NCBI RefSeq assembly: GCF_000471905.2
Contig: NW_006499603.1
Location: 1,137,390-1,201,389 of the forward strand
Origin: Amborella trichopoda
Lineage: Eukaryota; Streptophyta; Magnoliopsida; Amborellales; Amborellaceae
Length of the DNA stretch: 64,000 nt
Reading direction: 5' to 3'
Made by a program: the position numbers and the translations under genes. Below the pieces are notes generated by a model. The model ran no database searches, was not told the DNA's origin, and saw nothing but the letters and a program-made list of their open reading frames with translations. This document shows, one piece after another, positions 33,962-44,764 of the stretch; positions within the stretch are counted from its first letter, which is position 1, and the number at the start of each line of letters is the position of its first letter.

Positions 33962-35940
33962 ATGGCTCCTAAGAAGGACAATGCTATTTCCAAGGGCAAA
34001 GGAAAGGTTTCTGAGCAGGCTAATAGTGGAGGAGAGGAGGAGGTTCTTCATTTGTTTTCTAGGGTTAGAAACTTCCCTAAAAGTTTGCCCTCCCATATCT
34101 CGCAGGGCCTTCGATCGGGTGAAGTTCCTCGGTGTATCAATGGCTTCCCTATCATCGAGCCATGGTTCAGGGATTGGTTTCTTTCCGCTCGGTAATGGCT
34201 CGAGCTCATGGCCTTTTTGGCTTCAATTTCGATGATAGGCATTTTGAACATGGCCTCTTGCCATGTGAACTTTCTGCTCCTTGAGGCTCTTGCTGAGAGG
34301 TTCAACTATCAAACAAACAGCTTCTTCCTTCCTACAGGCAAGACAATGCCAACTTTGGAGGAAATTACTAGGGTTTCTGGTTAGAGCTTGGTTGAGATTG
34401 CGTATCAACCCTCTATTACCACCAACGATCATTCCATCATGGGTGCACGACTGTTGGGGGGTGGCCTACTCTTCACACGGTTAGTGGGTCGATATGGAAT
34501 TGCTGGTCTGGAATCGAGAGAGGTCTCGGGCCACCGAACAAGTCCGTATTTTCCTTTTTATCCTGTTGGGATCCGTTCTTTTTTTGAACGGTCGTAAGAC
34601 GATTCGTAATTCTCTTGTTCCTTTAACCATTCTTTCTGGGAGTGAGCGGGTTACACCATTGTTCCGGCCATGTTTGCAAGCATTTACCGGGATGTTCACG
34701 ACCGGGTCACACGAGGCAACCGATTCATTGAGGGTAGTATCTTGATTTTTCAGGTATATTTTCAAACTCAATTTTATTTTATTTTTCTTGTAACTTAGTT
34801 TTTCTTCTGGTTTTGGTCCCTGGATCCCATATTTTTGTCATAAAAAGTCACTAGAAAAGGTTCAGATTTATCTGGGAGGGTTTGAGTTGGGCGACATTGG
34901 TGATGTTGCCTCCACAGGCTGGGCTACACCAAGCGTGTCGCCCAGGTCATTCACTCCCGAGCGGTTTTCGGGGTTTTGGGTGGTTCTGAAGTTCAAAATT
35001 TCTCCTCTGGAACCCAATTTTTGTCATAAAAGTCCACTGAAACTAGCCCGGACTGATCCGAGAGTCTTTCGTGTGGGCGACACTGGTGGTGTCGCCTGCA
35101 CAGGCTGGGCGACACCAGTAGTGTCACCGAGGTCAGACTGGCTCAGGTCATTCTGCCGTGGATGATTCTAGGGTTCTTGATGGTTATCTTTTGACCTGTT
35201 GGAGTCCTTTTAGCTCTTATTTTCTAGAGATTTGGGTCTAGAAACATATTGCCATTGTCTGTCCTCCTCGATCAACGATGGTTGTATCTATTGCTCTAGG
35301 ACTGGCATATGTCAATGACTCTACTTGACCTTGAGACGTCAATTATTATCGCCAAGTTTTGGACGAGTTGTCGTCCTTTGATTGAGTGATCAGGGGTCTG
35401 GAGAATGTGCCCATGTTTTTGCCTGCTATGGGGCATTCATGTCTTATTCTGACTGGTCCGTTCTTCAAAGAGGGGTATTTCCCTCAAAGGGTGCTTTGCC
35501 AGTTTTGCCATACTCAGAATTACACTTCCCCAGGAAAGGCGACCTATCGCCGCCCTATTTTTCCTCTTCGACGACACTCTTCCACCCTTCTGGTCAAGGC
35601 AGGTTTGTTGTGGAAGGGAAAGAAGTCTTGTTCTAGTGAGGGGTTGGCCAAGCAAGACAAGGCTATGACCACCTCCAACTACGATTCTTGCTGGAACCGT
35701 GCTTCCCCTCTTCTGCTATGCCCAAAGTTCTCGAGACTCCATGATGAACATTCTGCCCCTGCTCGGGATCTCGTGTCTTCTAAAGAAGAAGATGCCTCTT
35801 CTTCAAATAAGAGGGTTAAATCGAACGACGATGTCTCTGTTATCAGTTTGGAAGATGTTGAAGTTGAATTGTCTCGATGGGCAGCCTTCGTGGCGGAACG
35901 CAAGGAGAAGGATTTTGATCCGAAGCCGAAGACTGAATAG
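33962..35940 (+). pseudogene. Plant-mobile-domain-like gene relic, antisense inside B2
   Basis: The plus strand shows a gene-like layout. A CT-rich leader (33838-33925) is followed by ATG at 33962 (MAPKKDNAISKGKGKV). Text typical of the plant mobile domain follows: EALAERFNYQTNSFFLPTGK and PTLEEITRVSG near 34290-34380, then FASIYRDVHDRVTRGNRF and EGSILIFQ up to 34753. There a splice donor (CAG/gtatat) begins an intron to about 35229. Exon 2 continues with GYFPQRVLCQF and an acidic, Ser-rich tail ending at 35940. The first exon is broken in a few places; the second is open over 184 codons. It runs opposite to its host element B2. Plant mobile domains occur in host proteins (MAIL1/MAIN) and as cargo of plant transposons; the context favours cargo. 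Confidence 0.6.
34801..35160. repeat. Intronic tandem duplication carrying family-B hairpins
   Basis: Two ~180-bp blocks within the proposed intron share phrases such as tttttgtcataaaa and a hairpin pair each (34889-34910 and 34921-34943; 35075-35096 and 35107-35129). The hairpins are those of the surrounding LTR family. Confidence 0.75.
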
Positions 35941-36239
35941 TCAAAGCGTTTTACTCTCTCTCTTTCTTTTTTTTTGGCACGAATAAGTTGACCTTGGGAT
36001 CATTCTCATTTTCAGTATTTTTTCTTCTAATTGAAGTCCATTGGGATAGTAGAAATTTCGGTCATAGGACCAAGTTTGATGGCGTGAACGCGTGTAATAA
36101 ACCCATTTCAATGGATGAAAAAAATCAGAGTTTTGAGATACCCACAATTTTACTTTCTATTTTGCTTGATGTTCTATGATCATGGAATCCCCCTTTTTAT
36201 TTTTTTTCTTTTTTTATTTTATTTTCTCCTTGTTGATGT
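35941..36239. other. Remainder of B2 before the A1 insertion
   Basis: T-rich non-coding sequence downstream of the plant-mobile-domain relic. It ends where the 5' LTR of A1 starts; GATGT at 36235-36239 should be the left target-site duplicate of A1. Confidence 0.5.
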
Positions 36240-39149
36240 TGTTTGAAGACATTTTTCAGCACCATGGGTCCTCGATGCGGAATAAAAAGAGAAGTTGATC
36301 ATTAAAGCCTGACAAACAGTAGAAATTTTGACAGTCTCAGAATAGCCCCAGAACTGGTGAAAATTTTCATAAGGACTCCAAAACGTCTCTTGTCAAGTTT
36401 CGTCACATTCCAACGTGTCTAAGGCAATACAGACTGAGAAATAGTTCCGGCAGAATCCACCTCTAACACCCTGAAACAGACTCTATAACTGGAACCCTAC
36501 TTTCAATGCATCAAAAAGGTATGGGACCACCGCCATTGGATTTGGAACTGTTGAAAACCCCCAGGGGTCAAATTTAATCTTAAAAGGATACTCCTAGAAG
36601 AAGTTAAGGGTAAAAAATCAAAATAGGAGGAGCCACACACTATTCCCGTGTGGCTACCCTGCAAGTAATCACCATTAAAGGGGCAGTCACGAATAGTGAC
36701 TTACGATGCTCCTATCTCACTCATTCAAGGTCGGATTATGTCCCAATTTTGTGAGCGTATTCGTCTCGTCAAGACGAGCGTTTCGATATGTGGCACGCCC
36801 CGTGACGACGACCGAGCGAGAAGGAAAGCTAGAGAGAAGTTGCAGATCTGTGAAGGAAGTTGTAGAAAAATCAGCAGCGATATGCCTCGCTCAAGTGGCT
36901 AAATCACGGCTCGCGTGAACTTGATCGATATGAAATTCATTGCATCAAGGGCATAAGGTCCATGGCTATCACTGGTCTGAACCCCATGCATGATAAACGG
37001 TAAGATTTTACACACGAAGCCGATGAAGTGGCTGCAAATTCTGACGCCTGAATTCCAGATACCGATAAAAACTCAAAAGGTGTGAAATCTTCATTCGAGC
37101 ACGAAATCGAGCTGCATTTGTTGCCACATGATTGTGACAGCATGTTCAGTGTGATCCAGCGAAGAAATCATAAAAAAACTTCAAGGAACGAGTACACTAT
37201 CGATCCAAAGTTCGAAAGATCCATCCAAATTTCAAGTTGTATGATCGTGGCTTAAAAACACGATCCATGGCTCGAAGTTGGTATCAAATCGATCATCATG
37301 CTGAGTTCTACAGAAAACAATCATCTTTTGGAAAAATAGACACCGGAGCAACCCCAGATCAACCATGAAAGATCACACACGTTCTAGAGCAGCAGCAATG
37401 ACTGTTCTACAATTTCTGCAATTGTTAAGCAGGGGCAAATCAGTCATTTTACACCCTATTTTCTATTTTATTTAATTAAGTTAAATCTTAATTTTCAGCA
37501 ATTAGGTTTATTGTGATCAATCCACCCATGTTTGGGCAAAACTCTATATATATCACGTACTCTCATTGTACGAGGACCGAACTTTGCTTAATAAAATCTC
37601 CATCTTTTCTCATTGTTGGATCAGGGCTTGAGAGAGAGAGAGGGAGGAGAGAGAAACTTTTGGAACGGTACCCCTTAGCTTAAGGTAAATCCTTTCTCCC
37701 TCTTGTTTTCTTTCCTCTCTTCTTCTCTTTCTTCTTCTCTTTCTTCTTTGTCTTGAGTTTTTCTCAGCGGCTATGCACGGCAGTGGCAGTGCCACATATG
37801 CCTCTTTCTTTCCCCCTCCTGTGGTTTCACAGGTCTTACATGGTGATGGCAACGCCATGCCGAGCTTCTTTCTCCCGCTCTTCGTTTGTCTCCGTCTCTC
37901 AGCGAGGAGTGCAGACGTCGATGCCTTTCACCGCCACAGGGGCGCGCACCTTGTTGCGAGCCTATTGCAAACGGCGATGCCTATAGCTATTTGCGAAGGG
38001 TCGCGACAATACCTATCACTGTCCGCAGGTTTCTATTGCGCCCACTGCCCATCACAGACGGCAATGCCTATCGTTGCCCGTAAAGGGTCGCGGCAATGCC
38101 TATCGCTGTCTGTAAGTTTCTTTTGTGCACTCGACATCTATCGCAGTTCTCAAGCTTCCTTCATGCGCTCGGTGTTTATCGCCATCCGCAATCTTCCTTT
38201 CGTGCGCTAGGTGCCTGTCGTCGTCCGTAGGTTTCTCTTGCATCCTGCATCCACCACCGTGAGCTTCATAGGAGGCTATCACCATGCGCTCCACAAGAAG
38301 CCATCATTGCCAGCGAAGGGATGTGCTGCCTTCTCGTGTTGCGAACGGCGATGCCTAGCGCCATCTGTAGTTCACTTCTCACCCTCTAGCCGTGAGCAGC
38401 AGTATCCAGCGCCGTCCAAGGGCCACGACACTATTACTCCACGGCAGTGGGTGGCGATGCCTAATGCCGTCGGGACCCCATCTCTTCACCGTCTCGCACC
38501 TTCTCTTCATTCTCTTCTCTTCTCACTTGACTTAGGGTAAGCTTAGTCTAGCATTGCTATAACGGTCTAGTTGTCGAGCAGTATTGCCGTCGTGCTGGTC
38601 TTGAGTGCCATGCTCGTCTTGCTGTTACACCAGATTAGGACAGTCATATCGGCCTTCGTTTCGAGTAGTATTGTCAGTGTGCTGGTCTTGAGCACTATGC
38701 CCGTCTTGCTACCACTCCGAGTCGGTCACTGTCTAGCTATCATGCTAGTCTCATCCCTTCATCAAGTTCTCTTCTCTTTTCTACCTTTATTTGAACCTTC
38801 CACTTCATCACCCTAACTTCACCATATGAATGTGCATTGCCCTAAGACAAAGGTGGGTCCTTTGTCCCACTTGTCTTGCAAGTTAACCATGATAATGTTG
38901 TGCATAAAACAAGGAGATTGCAGGTCAAGGGAGGCGATTCCGAACCAGCTGAAGCAGCTGGGGTGCTTTCCGTTGTGATCTAAGAGGGAACCCACGCGAC
39001 TGACCGAGCCCAGGTTGACCCCCAAGTCAGCTGCACACGCACTGACTTTGCAGGTTCCTCCCTGCTCTGGACTCAGGTGGAGTCATGAGCCATATCCTTC
39101 TTCTGACACCATTCCTTCTTCAGGCAAGCACCTTGAGACCTGGTACTCA
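36240..39149 (+). mobile_element. Family A 5' LTR of copy A1
   Basis: It begins TGTTTGAAGAC and aligns with the solo LTR at 59682-62542 through early (36240-36830), middle (TATA region, CT-rich block) and late parts (gatctaagaggg near 38980). The end is diverged and lies at or just before the N gap, giving about 2.8-2.9 kb. Inside are tandem repeats of the theme ggcaatgcctatcgctgtc (37975-38250). It belongs to a Ty3/gypsy Tat-type element whose interior follows. Confidence 0.8.
37544..37595 (+). promoter_or_regulatory. LTR TATA box and AATAAA signal
   Basis: CTATATATAT (37544-37553) lies about 40 bp before AATAAA (37590-37595). The solo LTR has CTATATAAG at 60987-60995 in the matching place. 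This arrangement suggests the U3/R boundary, with transcription starting just after the TATA box. Confidence 0.55.
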
Positions 39150-39593
39150 NNNNNNNNNNNNNNNNNNNNNNNNNNNNNNNNNNNNNNNNNNNNNNNNNNN
39201 NNNNNNNNNNNNNNNNNNNNNNNNNNNNNNNNNNNNNNNNNNNNNNNNNNNNNNNNNNNNNNNNNNNNNNNNNNNNNNNNNNNNNNNNNNNNNNNNNNNN
39301 NNNNNNNNNNNNNNNNNNNNNNNNNNNNNNNNNNNNNNNNNNNNNNNNNNNNNNNNNNNNNNNNNNNNNNNNNNNNNNNNNNNNNNNNNNNNNNNNNNNN
39401 NNNNNNNNNNNNNNNNNNNNNNNNNNNNNNNNNNNNNNNNNNNNNNNNNNNNNNNNNNNNNNNNNNNNNNNNNNNNNNNNNNNNNNNNNNNNNNNNNNNN
39501 NNNNNNNNNNNNNNNNNNNNNNNNNNNNNNNNNNNNNNNNNNNNNNNNNNNNNNNNNNNNNNNNNNNNNNNNNNNNNNNNNNNNNNNNNNNNN
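39150..39593. other. Assembly gap (N)
   Basis: 444 undetermined bases. Frames translated across it are meaningless. The gap hides the end of the A1 5' LTR, its primer-binding site and the leader. Confidence 1.
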
Positions 39594-40867
39594 CCACCTC
39601 AAGTCAGTCATGCACCTGGACCTCACAAAGGAATTCGGGGCAAAGGCTTGACGACAGATAAATGCCTTAAGTCTCCAGGACAGCAACCTAGATTGCCTTC
39701 TATCCTGGGGCCTCATTATCTGCTTCAACTGATGGGCATAGCCCTGCATGCTCAAGAAAGACGGGGCAGTCCAAATCACAGGCTCGATTCTGGACTGAAA
39801 TCTCTTGCAGTCTTAGGATCAAGCAGAAGAGAGGCTCCTAAGGCAGTTGAGGTTACCACTCTTGACCTCCTACCTCACAATCCCTTCTTCCCTCTTTGGA
39901 TTCCAGAACCTAAGCGAGAAGTCCAAGATTTCTCCATGGTCACCATCACAGCAAAGGACTGAGCTACCAAGAAATCACAGTCCCAAGACAATCAAGAACC
40001 GGTCCTCACACAGTCGGCGGACAAGGCTCGAGTCCAGTCGGGGCATGCAGAGCCCCTACAGACCGACTTGCCATGTATGACTTGCCAACTCTGGCAGTCC
40101 ACTACTCCACCTGGCTCTGACCCTCCAGAAGAAACGGTAAGCGTCATGGTGATCAACGAGCCGAACGATGCCCAACAAGAGAAAATGAACAGGTTCGAGG
40201 TGATGATGCAGTCCATCCTCGAAACGATGGATCGCCTGGAGGCCTCCAGGCCGCCTGCTTCTTCTCCTCACCATGAGGCCAACTCCTAACTTCGAGAGGA
40301 CACAACTCCAGGCAAACTCCCCCACCAATTTCCCAAAACAGTTCTGCTCCCCACATGGTTTCGCAAACCGACATAGATGCCATGGTGACCCACAGTCTCA
40401 AGAATAAGGTCTCGGGCATGCAAGAGGTGCCGCTTTACCAAACGCCACATCCCTCGTACATCAACCAGGTGCCATTTCCCCCAAACTATCAAAAAGGGAA
40501 GCTCCCCTCGTTCAATGATACTACGTCCCTACACCAGCATGCCTCTCACTTCCAAGATGTTTGTGGAGAGATGGCTATTGACGGGAGACTCCTCCTTCAT
40601 TAGTTTGTCGAAACTCTCGAAGGGCCAGCCTACCAGTGGTATGCTTGGCTACCTCTAAGCTCGGTGCACAGAAGGCAAGAAATGGAGCAGTTGTTTTACC
40701 AACGCTTCTACGAATTCCAGTGAAACATGAAAACCATCAAGCTCCATACTCTAATTCAAGACCCTGGTGAGCCGGTCGATAAGTTCATCGTCCGATGGAG
40801 AGAGTTGGCAACCTATCATGCCACTCTCATGACTGAAAGAGAAGCAGCTCAGACTTGCATACAAAAT
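39594..40867 (+). mobile_element. A1 leader and gag, N-terminal part
   Basis: The capsid-type gag block of a Tat-lineage Ty3/gypsy element begins about 40130 (EKMNRFEVMMQSILETMD) and continues with the FNDTTSLHQHASHFQ block, then EGPAYQWYAWLP and TIKLHTLIQDPGEPVDKF, in the order usual for Retrotrans_gag. The same protein is seen in A2. The copy is broken in several places and is split at 40867/40868 by element B3; gag resumes at 51193. Confidence 0.85.
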
Positions 40868-41882
40868 TGTAGACACCCCATTTTAAATAAGGAAAATTCT
40901 ATGATTTCTGAACCCTTAGGTCCACATTATCCTAATAAACCCAAAATCCATAGCCCACACAGCCTACCCTGTGACTCGGAACCAGGCTGCCTACCCGGAA
41001 CCTTACAAGAACCCTGTTTTGACCCAAATTCTTGTAAATGCGCTGTTTTACAAAATAAATCATTAAAAATAGTAAAAAAACTCGATTTTGACACAAATTT
41101 TCTTTGAGAGCTTCATAAGAGGCTGAGGAACACACTCAGAGTTTAAAATTTCAATTTTGACAAATCTTGACTTTGGCGATCCTAAACTGGGCAACACGCC
41201 TAGTGTCGCCCAAGATCCGAGACCTTCAAAATTTGGATTTTTGGAAGGAGATGTGTTTGTTACACGAGTATATCCTTCCCAGTGGATTTTGACCCCTATA
41301 AAGCCTCTTTTCGTGGCCATTTGAAGGAGGATGGAGAAAAAAAAACCTGAGAGAGATTAGAAACCCTAGGGATAACTTTAGAAAAACCTAGCCTCTTGAA
41401 ACCCTAACCCTAAAGCGTGAGGAGACCTAGACTTAGGGAACAAGAACCCTAGACCAGAACTAGACCTAAGGCACAACACCCTTAGATCTAACCCTTTAAA
41501 CCAGAGACTGGCTAGTCGACATCCGAATCAGAGAGGCAAAAATGGATCGGTTCTGATACGAGCGAGCCCTAAAAGGCTTGAGTGTCCCTGGCCATCCGGT
41601 TTGGTATTATTTCCTTCATTTTACTTCTTCTACTTTATTATTTTCATTTCATTTTGATCTTTTTATTTTTCTTAAAAATCGTATTTTGTAATGTCTTGGA
41701 TCATGCTGACCCTACCACAGATCTAAGAGTAGAGCTGCTCGTTGGCGGGTAGATCTAGTCTCAGACCTGAATTCGCTTTGTCCCACTTTCTTTACCACTT
41801 ATTTATTTCTTTTTTATTAGTTTAAGGTGTTAAGATCTGAGAGATCTTCATCAAAAGATCTGTCATATTTTCATTGTAAACA
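40868..41882 (+). mobile_element. Family B 5' LTR of copy B3
   Basis: 1015 bp starting TGTAGACACCCC and ending TTCATTGTAAACA. Its partner is at 50187-51192. By eye the pair differs at about 12% of positions in the first 100 bp, pointing to an insertion several million years old or more. Target duplicates are AAAAT (40863-40867) and GAAAT (51193-51197), one base apart. It contains telo-box-like AAACCCTAA motifs (41398-41414) and a family-B hairpin (41189-41211). Confidence 0.9.
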
Positions 41883-44760
41883 GTTTGGCGTCCACCGTGC
41901 GGCATTCCTAGCTTGATCCAAGCTCCAAAATACAATTTTTATGCACCATTTTTCACTGTTTTTAGTTGCAAAAAATCTCAAAGTTGGCAGTAACCAAGAT
42001 CCAGGTTTCAATGCTACGAAACCCTGTTTTTTTTTTGGCGACACCACCAGTGTCGTCCACGCGACACTCCCTGTGTCGCCCAAATTCAAAAGTTTCATAA
42101 TCTTTTGAAACTTTTCAGATCTTCTCTAGGGTCACTCTTGTCACTGTTCAAAACATTTCAGATCAAAAGAAATTTTTTAAAAACACCAAAACAATATTTT
42201 ACTTGATACAAGTCTGTTCTATCTACATTATTCTGCCTTACTTTGTTTTAATTTATTTCATCATAAATATATCTATATCCTCTTCCTGTCAAGTTTAAAG
42301 TAGTCTTATTTAATTAATATTCACAAGAAAAAATAAAAAAATAATTTTTTGTGTGACACTGCTCTTGCAAGGGCGACACCAGTCGTGCCGCCCGAGCGAC
42401 ACCACTCGGGTCGCCCAACTACAAGTGTCCCAAAAAAATTCTGGGAGACCCATAGGCATATTCCAAGGACTTTGGGCTCCCTATTGACCAAGTTTTGACT
42501 TAAAATAATTTTTTTAAAAATATAAAAAAATATTTTGCTTTAGATAGGTCTTTGTTGTTTCTGACTTTTTTATTTTTTTTTAGTTCGTTAATTTTGACTG
42601 AAACCATGTTTTCCATGCTTTCACCATGCTTAGTTCAACAGTGTTTCATCAAAGTTAAAAACTATAAAAAAAAATAAAAAAAAATACATCGAGTGCTGCT
42701 TGCACCCTCCTTGAATCGTGTCCCGTTCGAGTCACCCTCGACTCGGGCCGCGCTCGACTTAGTACGGACTGTGCCTGCTCTCATTGTTGTGACTGTACCT
42801 TCTTAGGGGTTGCCTGCCCCTCCATCTATATTGTGCTTCGAGCGAGCTTTGCCTTGAAGCGTGTGTCTCTTGGCACGACTAGTGCCGAGCGCCCACTTAT
42901 TTTCTTTCTTGTTTTGTGTGCATTGTGTGCATGACTTTATTTTTAATTGTGTGCTTCTTTACACCGTCCAGCACACACTAGATCGAGAGCTCCATGAAAA
43001 CCAATAAAAAATAAATATTTCGAAAACCCCCAAAATCCGTGCTAACGGCATGAGGGGAACCTAACTTTGAAAGTCGAGGCGGTTGGGATTCGCATAATTT
43101 GAGTTGTGAGCCCCTTCCATAATCCTTTGCCTCAAAGAAACTCTGTGTATAGTAGGACCTGATGAACATCCTATAATAGGAGGCCAAGACCTATGTGGGG
43201 ACCTATATCAGCCTAGCCGCATTTCAATAGTTAGGAACCCACTCTCAAGCCAAGCCTACCTACAATACTAGGTCAAAAGTTTTCATGTGCTGTGCTTGTT
43301 ATTTTTGTTGGCTAATATTAGATCTCAGTCTGGACCCGTTTTTGGTCCAAGCTGAACCCTCTAGATCCAAGTCCAGGCTTGTACCTAGCTTAGCCCAGGT
43401 TTAAACTAGGTTTCTCCTTAGTCTGAACTTAGGCCCCCTCTTGGTCAGAACTTAGGCCCCCTCTTAGTCCGAGCCGAAGCCTCATTCCTAGCTCATCTCT
43501 GATCCAGTCCAGGTCCACACGTGGTCTGATCATCAAAATTCTTTGGGTCTAAGTTTAGGCTTATACCCAGCCTAGCCTAGGTCCAAACCAGGTTCACACC
43601 TAGGTCCGAACCTAGGCCTCCTTTTGGTCAGAGCCAAGGGCTCGTTCCTAGCTCATCCTTGATCCAATTCGAGTCCACGCCTGGTTTAATCATCAAAACT
43701 CTCTGGGTCCAAGTTCAGGCTTATACCCAGCCTTGCCCAGGTCCGAAACAGGTTCACTCTCAGGTCCGAACCTAGGCCCCATTTTGGTCCTAGCCAAGGG
43801 CTTGTGCCTAGCTCAACTTTGATCCAGTCCTGGTCCATGCCCGGTCTGATTATCACAACGCTAGGCTTGCATCTAACTTAGTTCAGGTCTAAACCCGGCT
43901 CACACCCAGGTCCGAATCTAGACCCCCTTTTGGTCTGAGCCGAGACTCGTACCCATCTATTCTAGATCTAAGACTAGGTTCTAGCATAGGTTTAAGCATA
44001 GAGTTGTCTCTAGAGCTAGACTAGGTATACATTAGTTTAGGGTCTAAACCAAAACTCATTGAGTCTACCAATTCTAGGTTCTAGTTTAGTGTTAGCCTAG
44101 GTCTTAGTTAAGGGTTTGCCCCTCGAGTCAGACTAGGTCGGCCCTAAGTCATCGAGTTTAGATCTTACCTAAGTCTAGATTCTAGAACCTGGCCAAAGAG
44201 AGTCACCATGTTAGTTACTCAAGGTGACCATGATGATTGCTCCATAGCTGACTCTAAGCCTAACCTGCCCAAACTTAGGGACCAGTATGCTGCAATCCCT
44301 TGGAATTATCGACAGACCTCTAGTCAATCCATTATCCAATGCCCAGGTCTTCAATTAGAGGCAGAGTCACAAGGGTCCACTCCTAATCTTGAGATTGGTA
44401 TGGTCCAAAAAGCTAGTTTAGCCTGAAAGACTCTGAATGGTCAAGGGGTCCGACCAAGAGTCGTCCTACAGAGGATTTTAGGTAACCAAAGTTGAAGTCG
44501 AGTGAGGAAAGAAATTCATGCAATATCTAATGCCAATTCCCACAACTCAAACTAAGATAGCCCTGAGGTGCAGCTATCTCAAAACCAAGACCCACCTAGG
44601 TCTAGGGAATCCAACCCAGCCTCGAGCCACAATAGTGCAGGTCATGATATCCTGAACATTGTACGAAGCAGAAGTATTAATCTAAACCAACCCTTAGGCG
44701 AAATAGGCCCTTAAAAGTTTAGTTGACCTAAGTTACATGTTCACGCCCCAGCTTACAGGT
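41883..44760 (+). mobile_element. B3 primer-binding site region, leader and unrecognisable gag
   Basis: Right after the LTR comes tttggcgtccaccgtg, the kind of primer-binding region seen in Tat-type elements. The leader carries hairpins (42037-42058, 42371-42393, 42395-42417) and a ~170-bp tandem array. From 44200 a 72-codon frame and scattered protein-like text remain, but no gag or protease block is recognisable; the sequence passes into the middle of reverse transcriptase near 44765. The 5' half of the coding region is therefore missing or ruined. Confidence 0.65.
43330..43960. repeat. ~170-bp tandem array in the B3 leader
   Basis: About four imperfect units follow the order 'ggtccaagttcaggc - cttatacccagcct - ggtccgaacctaggc - ccttttggtc - gatccagtccaggtc'. 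Every unit is itself rich in the sub-phrase aggtccgaa. No coding sense is seen. Confidence 0.75.
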
Positions 44761-44764
44761 TACA

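Noticed and set aside
39015-39962. Frames of up to 315 codons across the N gap
   Set aside because: Most of the length is undetermined sequence, so the frame is meaningless.
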